From P36-A1 sp049478495 (GTDB lineage Bacteria; Bacillota_I; Bacilli_A; JAJDGJ01), in the NCBI RefSeq assembly GCF_049478495.1, contig NZ_CP168083.1:1-64000 (forward strand): a DNA stretch of 64,000 bases, in the 5' to 3' direction. Below are positions 54,729 to 63,894 of this stretch, piece by piece; the stretch's first letter is position 1, and every line of letters starts with the position of its first letter. The translations under genes and the position numbers were made by a program. The notes beneath the pieces were generated by a model, which saw only the letters and a program-made list of their open reading frames with translations, was not told the DNA's origin and made no database searches.

Positions 54729-56282
54729 ATGGAGATAATTGCAAGTAGTAAAATTGCAAGCCTTATTAAAAATGAAGCTACAGTAATGGTAAGTGGATTT
54801 ATTGGTTCGGGAGTTCCAGAAGAATTACTTCTAGAAATAGAAAAAAATTACTTAGAAAAACAAAGCCCAAAAGACTTAGAATTAATCTTTTGTGCTGGTG
54901 TAGGTGATGGAAAAGATAAAGGATTAAATCACTTAGCACACGAAGGTCTAGTAAAAAGAACTATTGGAGGACATTATGGTCTTTCACCAAAAATCACTAA
55001 GCTTGTATTTGAAAATAAAATTGCTGCTTATAACTTCCCTCAAGGAATAATGGCAAGATTAATTAGAACAAGTGCAGCAAAAGTGCCATTTATAGTTTCA
55101 AAGGTAGGACTTAACACATTTGTAGATCCACGAATTGAGGGTGGTAAACTAAACAAAGAGTGTAAAGATGATTTAGTTAAATTATTTATTGATGATGATG
55201 GTAGTGAATTATTAAAATACAGCTCATTTAATGCAGATGTAGCTTTAATAAGAGGAACTTATGCTGATAAAAAAGGAAACATTAGTTTTGCTAAAGAACC
55301 ATTAATTACTGATAGTTTATCAATGGCTCAAGCGGCTAAAAATAATGGAGGAATAGTAATTGTTCAAGTTGAAGCTGTTGTAGATGAAACATTTGATCCA
55401 AAAACAGTTGTTGTTCCAGGAATTTTAGTTGATTATGTTGTAGTTGCAACTAATCCAGAATATCAAATGCAAACATTCCATACAGATTATAATGAAGAAT
55501 TTGTAAAAAACTCAGGTAAAGAAATTAAACTACCAACAGTAAAATTATCAGATAGAAAAATTATTGCTAGAAGAGCAGCAATGGAATTATCAAAATCTGA
55601 TGCTGTTTTAAATTATGGAATAGGAATTCCAGAGATGGTAGCAAATGTCTTAAATGAAGAAGGTGTAGAAGAACACTTTACACCAACAGTTGAGCCAGGA
55701 ATTATTGGTGGAGTGCCACAAGGTGGATTAGACTTTGGAGCAAGTATGTGTCCAGAAATGATCTTAACTCAAAACTATCAATTTGACTTTTACGATGGTA
55801 ATGGAATTGATTGTACGTTCTTAGGATTAGCACAAACAGATCAATATGGAAACTTAAATGTATCAAAATTTGGCCCTAAAATTGCAGGTGCAGGTGGTTT
55901 CATTAATATTTCACAAAACGCTAAAAAAGTAATATTCTGTGGAACATTTAAAGCAGGAGCAAAATTAACAGTAGAAAACAATGAATTAAAAATAAACGAA
56001 ATAGGACACACAAAGAAATTCATTGAAAATGTGGAACAAATTACATTCTCAAGTCAATATGCAATAGATAATAATTTAGAAGTATTGTATGTAACAGAAA
56101 GAGCTGTCTTCGATTTAGATAGAGAAAACAAAAAATTAAGATTAATCGAAATTGCTCCAGGAATGGACTTAGAAAAAGATGTACTACAAGAAATGGATTT
56201 TAGACCAGTAGTCAGCGAAAACTTAAAAATCATGGATTCATCAATCTTCAATGAAGATAAAATGAACCTAAAACTTAAATAG
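54729..56282 (+). CDS. Acyl-CoA:carboxylate CoA-transferase (propionate/YdiF type, fused subunits)
   Basis: This 517-residue protein fuses the alpha and beta subunits of family I CoA-transferases, as in propionate and YdiF acetate CoA-transferases. The catalytic Glu is E322 in TVEPGIIGGVPQGG. Early motifs are VSGFIGSGVPEELL and AGVGDGKDKGLNHLA. These enzymes swap CoA between short acyl-CoAs and free acids without ATP. First gene of the operon, 12 bases before the permease. The substrate pair is probably butyryl-CoA and a hydroxyacid, by context. Confidence 0.9.
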   Translation: MEIIASSKIASLIKNEATVMVSGFIGSGVPEELLLEIEKNYLEKQSPKDLELIFCAGVGDGKDKGLNHLAHEGLVKRTIGGHYGLSPKITKLVFENKIAAYNFPQGIMARLIRTSAAKVPFIVSKVGLNTFVDPRIEGGKLNKECKDDLVKLFIDDDGSELLKYSSFNADVALIRGTYADKKGNISFAKEPLITDSLSMAQAAKNNGGIVIVQVEAVVDETFDPKTVVVPGILVDYVVVATNPEYQMQTFHTDYNEEFVKNSGKEIKLPTVKLSDRKIIARRAAMELSKSDAVLNYGIGIPEMVANVLNEEGVEEHFTPTVEPGIIGGVPQGGLDFGASMCPEMILTQNYQFDFYDGNGIDCTFLGLAQTDQYGNLNVSKFGPKIAGAGGFINISQNAKKVIFCGTFKAGAKLTVENNELKINEIGHTKKFIENVEQITFSSQYAIDNNLEVLYVTERAVFDLDRENKKLRLIEIAPGMDLEKDVLQEMDFRPVVSENLKIMDSSIFNEDKMNLKLK

Positions 56283-56293
56283 GAGGATTAAAC

Positions 56294-57691
56294 ATGGACA
56301 TTTTAGGCGTAGTAATTATTGTATTATCTCTACTATCACTAATGTATTTTGCATACAAAGGTATGAGTGTAATCATGATTGCTCCAGTACTTGCAATGAT
56401 AACGGCATTTATTGCAACTGGAACAAACCCACTTTATTCATTAACTGAAGACTTTATGCCTTCATTAGTATCATTTGTTAAATCATATTTCCCATTGTTC
56501 TTAGTAGGATCAATATTTGGGAAAATAATGGGTAACAGTGGAGCAGCTAAAGTAGTTGCAATGTCATTAACAAAATATATTGATGATAAAAAAGCCATCT
56601 TAATTGTAGTATTAGCAACAGCAATACTAACTTATGGTGGAGTAAGCTTATTCGTAGTAGTATTTGCAGTTTATCCAATAGCAGTAGAGCTATTTAGAAA
56701 AGCAGATATTCCAAAAAGATTAATCGCACCAACAATTGCATTAGGTGGATTTACATTTACAATGACAGCATTACCAGGTACACCACAATCAATTAATGCA
56801 ATCCCGACAAAATACTTAGGAACAACAATCTATGCAGCACCTATACTTGGTATAATAGCAGCATTAGTAGTATTTGGATTAGGTATGTGGTACTTAACAA
56901 GAAGAGCAAAACAAGCTGAAGCAGTTTCAGAAGGATATGGAGAACATAATGATCATATCGTATTACATGAAGAAGATAGCAAACTTCCTTCAGTATTTAT
57001 GAGTTTCTTACCAATGATCTTAGTATTTATCTTAAATTATTTCTTTACTTGGTGGTTCTTCCAACCAAATATGATTGAATATTTCACAGGACAATATCCA
57101 GTAGATATGGATGCAGCATTAAAAGTAGTTAACCCAATTTGGCCAATTACAGCATCAATTTCAATCTCAACAATTTTAGGATTAATCGTTTACAAAAAAT
57201 ACATTTCAAATGTAAACCAAACATTAACAGAAGGAACAGTTGGATCATTACTTCCAATTTTCAATACAGGTTCAGAAAATGGTTATGGTGGAGTTATCAA
57301 ATTAATGCCAGGTTTTGCAACATTAAAAACACTATTAATTGGATTACCAATCTTACCATTAGCACAAATGGCTTTAGCTACAACATGTTTAGCTGCAGTT
57401 GTAGGATCATCATCAGCAGGTACTGCATTAGCATTAGAAACATTTGGTGATGAATTCCTAACTTTAATGAACACTTATGGAATCCCAGCAGAAGTAGTTC
57501 ACCGTGTCGTTTTATTAGCAGCAGGATGTTTAGATAGTTTACCTCATTGTGGGGCAGTAATTACATTATTAACAGTTACTCATTTAACTCACAAAGAATC
57601 ATATAAAGATATTGCGTTTAACACTATAGTAGCACCAATTATTTCAGTAGTAGTTGTAATTGCATTTTACTACGTAACTGGTTTATATTAA
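56294..57691 (+). CDS. GntP-family permease (hydroxyacid uptake, probably 3-hydroxybutyrate type)
   Basis: This 465-residue membrane protein has about twelve hydrophobic segments and GntP-type sequence (IMGNSGAAKVVAMSLTKYI, YGGVSLFVVVFAVYPIAVELFRKADIPKRLI, SSSAGTALALETFG). GntP transporters take up gluconate and other hydroxyacids; members linked to hydroxybutyrate genes exist. In this operon, uptake of a 3-hydroxyacid is the simplest reading. AGGAGG lies seven bases upstream. Confidence 0.82.
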   Translation: MDILGVVIIVLSLLSLMYFAYKGMSVIMIAPVLAMITAFIATGTNPLYSLTEDFMPSLVSFVKSYFPLFLVGSIFGKIMGNSGAAKVVAMSLTKYIDDKKAILIVVLATAILTYGGVSLFVVVFAVYPIAVELFRKADIPKRLIAPTIALGGFTFTMTALPGTPQSINAIPTKYLGTTIYAAPILGIIAALVVFGLGMWYLTRRAKQAEAVSEGYGEHNDHIVLHEEDSKLPSVFMSFLPMILVFILNYFFTWWFFQPNMIEYFTGQYPVDMDAALKVVNPIWPITASISISTILGLIVYKKYISNVNQTLTEGTVGSLLPIFNTGSENGYGGVIKLMPGFATLKTLLIGLPILPLAQMALATTCLAAVVGSSSAGTALALETFGDEFLTLMNTYGIPAEVVHRVVLLAAGCLDSLPHCGAVITLLTVTHLTHKESYKDIAFNTIVAPIISVVVVIAFYYVTGLY

Positions 57692-57712
57692 GAAAGAATG
57701 GAGTGAATAATC

Positions 57713-58132
57713 ATGTCTTATACAATAGATATGTTAGAACTAGGAATGAATGCTAGTTTCACAAAAACAATCACAGAAAGTGATGTTTACACTTTCGCTG
57801 GTGTATGTGGAGATTTAAACCCTGCACATATCAACGATGAATATGCAAAAAACTCAATGTTTAAAGCAAGAATTGCCCACGGTATGTTATGTGGATCTTT
57901 AATTTCAACAGTGTTCGGTATGCAAATGCCTGGACCTGGTACTATTTTCATGGAAAATAATATGAAATTTAAAAGACCAGTATATTTTAACGATACAATT
58001 ACTGCAACAGTAGAAGTAAGTGAAATGCTTACTGAAAAAAATATCGTTAAATTTACAACAAAATGTACTAATCAAGATGGAGTTGTAGTGATCGAGGGGA
58101 CTGCTACACTTATGCCACCAAAGAAAGGATAG
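57713..58132 (+). CDS. MaoC-type (R)-specific enoyl-CoA hydratase/dehydratase
   Basis: This 139-residue hot-dog-fold protein has the hydratase-2 motif DVYTFAGVCGDLNPAHIND with catalytic D34 and H39, then RIAHGMLCGSLIS. Single-domain proteins of this size (PhaJ type) interconvert (R)-3-hydroxyacyl-CoA and trans-2-enoyl-CoA. In this operon it would dehydrate (R)-3-hydroxybutyryl-CoA to crotonyl-CoA. It begins 21 bases after the permease stop, with a GGAG site. Confidence 0.9.
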   Translation: MSYTIDMLELGMNASFTKTITESDVYTFAGVCGDLNPAHINDEYAKNSMFKARIAHGMLCGSLISTVFGMQMPGPGTIFMENNMKFKRPVYFNDTITATVEVSEMLTEKNIVKFTTKCTNQDGVVVIEGTATLMPPKKG

Positions 58133-58137
58133 AAATA

Positions 58138-59277
58138 ATGGACTTTACTTTAACTAAAAAACAAGAACTGTTTTTAGAACTATTTGAAAAATTTGCGCAG
58201 GAAGAAGTAGAACCAATTGCTGCAGCAATCGATGAAGAAGAAAGATTTCCAACTGAAACAGTTGAATTATTAAAAAAATACGGATTTATGGGGATTCCAT
58301 TCCCAAAAGAATATGGAGGAGCAGGAGCAACAGATTTAGAATATGCAATGTGTGTTGAAACATTATCAAAATATTGTGGAACAACAGGAGTAATCGTCTC
58401 AGCTCATACTTCACTATGTGCAAGTCCAATTTATATGTTTGGAACAGAAGAACAAAAGCAAAAATATTTAGTACCATTAGCAAATGGTAGTAAATTAGGA
58501 GCATTTGGATTAACAGAACCAAACGCAGGAACAGATGCATCAGGACAACAAACAACAGCAGTACTTGAAGGAGACGAATACGTATTAAACGGATCAAAAA
58601 TCTTCATAACTAATGGTGGAGTTGCCGATATATATATCATCATAGCAATGACAGACAAATCAATTGGAACAAGAGGGATTTCAGCATTTATAGTTGAAGC
58701 AACAACTCCAGGATTCTCAATTGGTAAAAAAGAAGAAAAACTAGGAATAAGAGCATCAGCAACAACAGAATTAATAATGAAAGATTGCAGAATACCAAAA
58801 GAAAACTTACTAGGAAAAGTAGGAAAAGGATTTGGAATTGCAATGAAAACACTAGATGGTGGACGTATAGGAATAGCAGCACAAGCACTAGGAATAGCGC
58901 AAGGAGCACTAGATGAAACTGTAAAATATACAAAAGAAAGAAAACAGTTCAAAAGAGCAATATCAGCATTCCAAAATACACAATTCCAATTAGCAGATAT
59001 GAACACAAAAATAGAAGCATCAAGACTGTTAGTATATAAAGCAGCAACTGCAAAAAGTATGAAATTACCATACACAACAGAAGCAGCAATGGCAAAATTA
59101 TTTGCGGCAGAAACAGCAATGGAAGTAACAACAAAAGCTGTCCAATTATTCGGAGGATATGGATATACAAGAGAATATCCAGTAGAAAGAATGATGAGAG
59201 ATGCAAAAATAACAGAAATCTATGAAGGAACTTCTGAGGTACAAAGAATGGTAATCTCAGCAGCTTTATTAAAATAA
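58138..59277 (+). CDS. Short-chain acyl-CoA dehydrogenase (butyryl-CoA dehydrogenase type)
   Basis: This 379-residue flavoprotein has GAFGLTEPNAGTDASG and the C-terminal catalytic base E363 in IYEGTSEVQRMVI, the position used by butyryl-CoA dehydrogenases. With EtfAB next door it would work in the reductive direction, crotonyl-CoA to butyryl-CoA. It begins five bases after the MaoC stop. Codons ending in A are unusually frequent, giving long antisense open frames. Confidence 0.93.
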   Translation: MDFTLTKKQELFLELFEKFAQEEVEPIAAAIDEEERFPTETVELLKKYGFMGIPFPKEYGGAGATDLEYAMCVETLSKYCGTTGVIVSAHTSLCASPIYMFGTEEQKQKYLVPLANGSKLGAFGLTEPNAGTDASGQQTTAVLEGDEYVLNGSKIFITNGGVADIYIIIAMTDKSIGTRGISAFIVEATTPGFSIGKKEEKLGIRASATTELIMKDCRIPKENLLGKVGKGFGIAMKTLDGGRIGIAAQALGIAQGALDETVKYTKERKQFKRAISAFQNTQFQLADMNTKIEASRLLVYKAATAKSMKLPYTTEAAMAKLFAAETAMEVTTKAVQLFGGYGYTREYPVERMMRDAKITEIYEGTSEVQRMVISAALLK

Positions 59278-59292
59278 CAGGAGGTAGACTTG

Positions 59293-60075
59293 ATGAATAT
59301 CGTAGTATTATTAAAACAAGTACCTGATACAACAGAAATTAAAATTAATTATGAAACAGGTACACTAATAAGAGATGGTGTAAAAAGTATAATGAATCCA
59401 GATGATAGAGCTGGATTAGAAGAAGCACTAAAAATAAAAGATCAAAACGGAGCATGTGTAACAGTCTTAACAATGGGACCACCCCAAGCAGATATCATGT
59501 TAAGAGAAGCCCTAGCAATGGGAGCAGACATGGCAATATTAGTATCAGATGGAAAGTTTGCAGGAGCGGATACATGGGCAACATCATCAACATTAGCAGG
59601 AGCATTAGCAAAATTAGATTACGATTTAATAATAGCTGGTAGACAAGCAATAGATGGAGATACAGCACAAGTAGGACCACAATCAGCAGAGAAATTACAC
59701 ATACCTCACGTAACATACGTAGAAAAAGTAGAAGCAATAAGCGACACAGATATCACAGTACATAGACAATTTGAAGATGGATATCAAGTAGTAAAAGTGC
59801 AACTACCATGTTTAATAACAGCATTACAAGAAATGAACAAACCAAGATATATGCATACAGCAGGAATAGTTGATGCATATGAAGCCGAAATAGTAAAATG
59901 GACTTTAGCAGATATCGAAGTAGATTTAGCAAATATCGGGTTAAAAGGATCACCAACAAAAGTAAGAAAAACATTTACAAAAGAAGCAAGTGCTAAAGCG
60001 CAACCATTTGAAGGAACAGCTACAGAAGCAGCAGCCCTAATCAAAGCTGAGCTTGCAGAAAGACACTTTATTTAG
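59293..60075 (+). CDS. etfB: Electron transfer flavoprotein beta subunit
   Basis: EtfB is 260 residues with the starts MNIVVLLKQVPDTTEIKINYETGTL, DRAGLEEALKIKD, LIIAGRQAIDGDTAQVGPQ and LPCLITALQEMNKPRY. These are the classical ETF-beta motifs, including the adenine/FAD-binding AIDGDTAQVGP region. The ATG at 59293 is preferred to TTG 59290, since AGGAGG lies eight bases upstream of it. Forms a heterodimer with EtfA and passes electrons to the acyl-CoA dehydrogenase. Confidence 0.95.
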   Translation: MNIVVLLKQVPDTTEIKINYETGTLIRDGVKSIMNPDDRAGLEEALKIKDQNGACVTVLTMGPPQADIMLREALAMGADMAILVSDGKFAGADTWATSSTLAGALAKLDYDLIIAGRQAIDGDTAQVGPQSAEKLHIPHVTYVEKVEAISDTDITVHRQFEDGYQVVKVQLPCLITALQEMNKPRYMHTAGIVDAYEAEIVKWTLADIEVDLANIGLKGSPTKVRKTFTKEASAKAQPFEGTATEAAALIKAELAERHFI

Positions 60076-60087
60076 GAGGATTGCTTG

Positions 60088-61101
60088 ATGTACGATATAG
60101 AATTAGCAAAAGACTATTATGTCTTTATAGAACAAAAAGAAGGAAAAATCGCTGATGTATCATTAGAATTAATCAGTGAAGCAACAAAACTAGTAAAAAG
60201 AACAGACGGATATAAAGTAGTGGGAATATTACTAGGAAACAAAGTAAAAGAATTAGCAACAGAAGTAATAGCATATGGAGCAGACAAAGTAATAGTAGTA
60301 GATGATGAAACATTAGATATCTTTGTACCAGAACCATATACAAAAGCAATGGCAGCAATAATAAAAGAATATAAGCCAGATGGATTATTCATAGGAGCAA
60401 CTACACTAGGAAGAGATTTAGGACCAAGAGTAGCAGCAAGAATACAAACAGGATTAACAGCAGATGCAACAATAATCGAAGTAGATCCAGAAGATGAAGG
60501 AAACAAATTACTATGGATAACAAGACCAGCATTTGGAGGGAACTTATTTGGAACAATAATATGTCCAGATCATAGACCACAAATGGCAACAGTAAGACCA
60601 GGAGTAATGAATAAAAACGAACCAGATTACAATAAAGCTGGAGAAATAATCGAATTTGATGCGAAACTAACAAAAGCAGACATCAATGAAGAAGTATTAG
60701 AATTTGTAGCAAGAGTACATGAAGGAGTAGATATTTCAAAAGCAGAAATAATCATCTCAGGAGGGCGTGGAGTAGGAAGCGCAGAAGGATTCAATGTACT
60801 ACAAGAAGTAGCAGATAAAATAGGTGGAGTGGTAGCAGGATCAAGAGCAGCAGTAGATGCAGGCTGGATAAGCAAACCAAACCAAGTAGGACAAACAGGG
60901 AAAACAGTAAGACCACAAGTATACATAGCATGTGGAATCTCAGGAGCGGTACAACATACAGCAGGAATGGACAAAGCAGACTTTATCATAGCAATAAACA
61001 AAGATAAATATGCACCAATCTTTGATGTAGCACACGTTGCAATCGTAGGAGACTTATTTGAAGTATTACCAAAATTAGTAGAACAATTAGCTACTAAATA
61101 A
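60088..61101 (+). CDS. etfA: Electron transfer flavoprotein alpha subunit
   Basis: EtfA, 337 residues, has the FAD-binding domain motifs SGGRGVGSAEGF, GSRAAVDAGW, QVGQTGKTV and CGISGAVQHTAGM. The N-terminus begins MYDIELAKDYYVFIEQ, close to clostridial ETFs that couple to butyryl-CoA dehydrogenase; whether this pair bifurcates electrons to ferredoxin cannot be decided by eye. The start is ATG 60088 with GGAGGA seven bases upstream. It is the last gene of the operon, 102 bases from an ISL3 end. Confidence 0.95.
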   Translation: MYDIELAKDYYVFIEQKEGKIADVSLELISEATKLVKRTDGYKVVGILLGNKVKELATEVIAYGADKVIVVDDETLDIFVPEPYTKAMAAIIKEYKPDGLFIGATTLGRDLGPRVAARIQTGLTADATIIEVDPEDEGNKLLWITRPAFGGNLFGTIICPDHRPQMATVRPGVMNKNEPDYNKAGEIIEFDAKLTKADINEEVLEFVARVHEGVDISKAEIIISGGRGVGSAEGFNVLQEVADKIGGVVAGSRAAVDAGWISKPNQVGQTGKTVRPQVYIACGISGAVQHTAGMDKADFIIAINKDKYAPIFDVAHVAIVGDLFEVLPKLVEQLATK

Positions 61102-61109
61102 AAGCTAGC

Positions 61110-61186
61110 AAATTATACAACTTTAAAAACACAATTAACTTTTTTAGTACAGTACAACTCAACATATATTTACTAAAGATTGTATA
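61110..61186 (+). other. Inverted repeat after etfA
   Basis: AAATTATACAA (61110-61120) is complementary to TTGTATAATTT (61176-61186), with a 55-base interval. It may be part of the former operon end; there is no compact terminator before the IS. Confidence 0.35.
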
Positions 61187-61203
61187 ATTTTCTATAAATT
61201 TAA

Positions 61204-61257
61204 TGGCTCTTTGTCAATAGGATGAAGTTTTACTATTTGATACATGAGTTAGTAAAA
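61204..61257 (-). mobile_element. Left end of a truncated ISL3 copy
   Basis: GGCTCTTTGTCAATAGGATG and the following bases to ATGAGTTAGTA match the left end of the complete ISL3 at 15686. The copy is interrupted here by the IS1182-type element and resumes at about 63076. Confidence 0.88.
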
Positions 61258-63075
61258 GGAGCTGTAATGCATTGATTTAATAATCATGCATTATAGCTTT
61301 TTTAGTTTTAATACAGAATTTGTTCAGTTATTAGTATATTTCATAAAAAAAGGCATTATTAAAAAGCCTATCACGATATTAAGTTTAAATATATCAATTA
61401 AGCTTAATTCTGCTTTTTTTATTATGATATTTTTTTATGTTATATCCTATACATATTAGTAAAAGCTCAGTTTTGACATTCTCTATCTTTTTTCTATGTA
61501 TTCTAGTGTATTGATAATCTTGTTTAATTATTCCAAATGTTCCTTCTGCTTGGATACTTCTTTGTTTTCTTAAGTTACTACCAAAATCTCCTGTAAGGTT
61601 TTCATTTACTTTTTTGTACATTTCTTCAAGCTCAGGTGTAACTGTTATCATTCTATTTCCTGCAGCTTTAGTGCATTCTGATTTGACTGGACAGTCATTA
61701 CATTTAGTGCATTCATATTTATATTGTTTTTTTCCGTAGCCATTTACATCTATTATATTTTCACTTATTAAAACATTAAACTCTTGATTTTCAGGACAAA
61801 TTTTGAATCCATTTTCTGATGTTTTAAAGTTAATAGCTTGATATTTTTTCTTCTTAACAAAAGTTTTATCAAAATTAACTTTATTGAATAATGGGTATTT
61901 TAAAGTTAATTCCATATTGTGTTCTTTACAATATTTATAGTTTTCAAAACTACCATATCCAGCATCACCTACTGGATACTGTGGATAACTTTTATATTTA
62001 GATTTATACAAATCCATTAATGGAATGAATGTTCTCAAATCATTGGCACACTGAAATATATCTGCAACCATTATATATTCACTTGAAACTCCTACTTGGA
62101 TATTATACCCTGGTTTAAAAACTCCAGTATTGTTATAATAATCATATTTCATGTGCATGAAAGTGGCATCATGATCAGTTTTAGAGTAACTGTTTCTATT
62201 TTCAAATATTTTAAAATGTTCTTCATATTTAGCTAATCTTGAATAATAATCATTTATTTTTTCATGTTTTCTTTGTAAATCGTGTTTTCTAGATCCTTTT
62301 CCATAAACAAACTCAATTTTTTGTTTTTTTATATTTATTTCAATATCTTCTACTATTGTTTTTAAGTATGTTGATTTATATTTATTTTTAACTGGAAAAT
62401 ATTGATCATAACATTTATTATATTCTACTATGAAAGTTGAAACATTAGTAAATAGTTTTTGTTGAAATTTTTCAACAGCTTTACGCCATACAAAACTAGT
62501 CTTTTTAGCATTGGCTTCAAATTTAGTACCATCTATATAAAGTTTTGAAGTATCAATTGAATCATCACAAGAGATAATATATTTATTTATATCATAAAAT
62601 ATATTTTCTATATTTTTATCAACTAAATTTTCATTTATAAATGTTGCGAAAGCATTGTGAGATGGAGTCTTCATATTACAAAGACTCATAAATCGTATGT
62701 CTGTTTTACATGCTTGTTCTATTTTTCTTAAAGAATAAATTTGGTTAGTATATGCAAATAAAATAACTAGTAACATCATTGTAGGATCATACCCTTGATT
62801 ACCTCTATGGTATGATCGAGTTATGTATTTTGATAAATTAAATCCTTTCATTAGTTCTACAAATGAATGTACTACATCATCAGCTGGTGAAATTACTTCT
62901 ACTTCTAGTGGTAAAATAAGCTGAACTGGTTTATAATTAAAAGCATAATTGTTATTGAGTAATTCGGTATTCATATATCAATTATACTAAAAAGGAAGAA
63001 TGTTTTCTCTACATTGAGTAAACATTCTTCCTTTTATTGTATAGGACTATATATGCTAATGCATTACAGCCCCTT
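61258..63075 (-). mobile_element. Complete IS1182-type insertion sequence
   Basis: The ends carry an inverted repeat GG(A/G)GCTGTAATGCATT (61259-61274 and 63060-63075, with flanking AAAA/TTTT). A hairpin GCTGTAATGCA/TGCATTATAGC with T run is at the left end, and a second hairpin GGAAGAATGTTT/AAAACATTCTTCC (about 62994-63035) stands between the right end and the transposase start. It lies within the left-end terminator hairpin region of an ISL3 copy. Confidence 0.88.
61394..62974 (-). CDS. IS1182-family transposase
   Basis: This 526-residue DDE transposase has an N-terminal DUF772-type region (SKYITRSYHRGNQGYDPTMMLLVILFAYTNQIYSLRKIEQAC), then LYIDGTKFEANA (first Asp), GDAGYGSFENY (second Asp), a Cys cluster CTKCNDCPVKSEC, and a C-terminal QAEGTFGIIKQDY (Glu). 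No interruption is seen, so it may be active. It gives the reference for the broken copy at 42.6-45.8 kb. Confidence 0.94.
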   Translation of the reverse strand: MNTELLNNNYAFNYKPVQLILPLEVEVISPADDVVHSFVELMKGFNLSKYITRSYHRGNQGYDPTMMLLVILFAYTNQIYSLRKIEQACKTDIRFMSLCNMKTPSHNAFATFINENLVDKNIENIFYDINKYIISCDDSIDTSKLYIDGTKFEANAKKTSFVWRKAVEKFQQKLFTNVSTFIVEYNKCYDQYFPVKNKYKSTYLKTIVEDIEINIKKQKIEFVYGKGSRKHDLQRKHEKINDYYSRLAKYEEHFKIFENRNSYSKTDHDATFMHMKYDYYNNTGVFKPGYNIQVGVSSEYIMVADIFQCANDLRTFIPLMDLYKSKYKSYPQYPVGDAGYGSFENYKYCKEHNMELTLKYPLFNKVNFDKTFVKKKKYQAINFKTSENGFKICPENQEFNVLISENIIDVNGYGKKQYKYECTKCNDCPVKSECTKAAGNRMITVTPELEEMYKKVNENLTGDFGSNLRKQRSIQAEGTFGIIKQDYQYTRIHRKKIENVKTELLLICIGYNIKKYHNKKSRIKLN

Positions 63076-63702
63076 TTTTTTATGCTTTTTCTATACAATT
63101 AATAATTCTTGTATCATTATTCTAGTCTTTAATCTTTCAAATCTTCTAAAGCCACAAGATATTTTTTTTAACTTCTTGAATTTAGATATTGTACCTTCTA
63201 TTATTCCATTATTATACTTAATACTGAAACTATCTTTTATATATTCAAAATACTTAATAAAGGTAGATATACAAGTTTTAATTTTATCTTAAGCTAATTT
63301 ATTAGGCTGATCAATTGTTTTCTTAAAAATTTCCATATTATTATATTTTAAAGAAAATAGTAAATCTTGATATATTTCATAATTATTTTTAAAGTCCTCA
63401 TTATTCTCGATTAAATAATTTAGAATTGCTTTATTGTTTGTAAACTTATAATTAAAGGTTGCATGCTTAAACATCACTTATGAAAGATTCTTTTTTAACT
63501 GTAATATAGGTTTTCAAAAATTTTTGAACTTATTTCTATTTTTTTCATCTGCATTCATAATTACAACTCTAGTTTTATTAAAGGCTCTAGTTAAATTCTG
63601 ATAAATATGAAATCTATCGAATGTTATTTTAGCATGGGAAAGATATTTTTAATTACTTCAGTATAAGGTGTATATATATCAATTACAATATATACAAAAG
63701 TA
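63076..63702 (-). pseudogene. Truncated, degenerate ISL3 transposase
   Basis: The minus strand matches the C-terminal half of the complete ISL3 transposase (15781-16390) with many differences, including stops near 63290 and 63479 and frameshifts near 63640. Homology stops at about 63702, after the segment for YIVIDIYTPYTEVIKN. The N-terminal half and right end are missing. Together with the piece at 61204 it is one old ISL3 copy. Confidence 0.88.
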
Positions 63703-63891
63703 TTTCTTGTTGATTCAATATTTAATCTGGATATATTAAGTTTTAATGATGCATTTAATATTAATGATTTTAATAAAGATGCATTTAATATTAATGATTT
63801 TAATAAAGATAGGTTCAATATAAAAGCCTATAGTATCGATAATTTTACATATAATAGTAACTTAAATGTCAGATGTGAATATATAAAATAA
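63703..63891 (+). pseudogene. 3' fragment of a decapeptide-repeat protein gene
   Basis: An open plus-strand frame reads KVFLVDSIFNLDILSFN, then two exact repeats DAFNINDFNK (30-bp DNA repeats at 63748-63777 and 63778-63807), a third degenerate unit DRFNIKAYSID, and ends NLNVRCEYIK-stop at 63891. The 5' end is lost at the ISL3 junction. The family is not recognised. Confidence 0.5.
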
Positions 63892-63894
63892 CAC

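Noticed and set aside
58431..59075. 214-codon antisense open frame within the acyl-CoA dehydrogenase gene
   Set aside because: It is the shadow of A-ending codon use on the sense strand; it has low-complexity sequence, no ribosome site and no family pattern.
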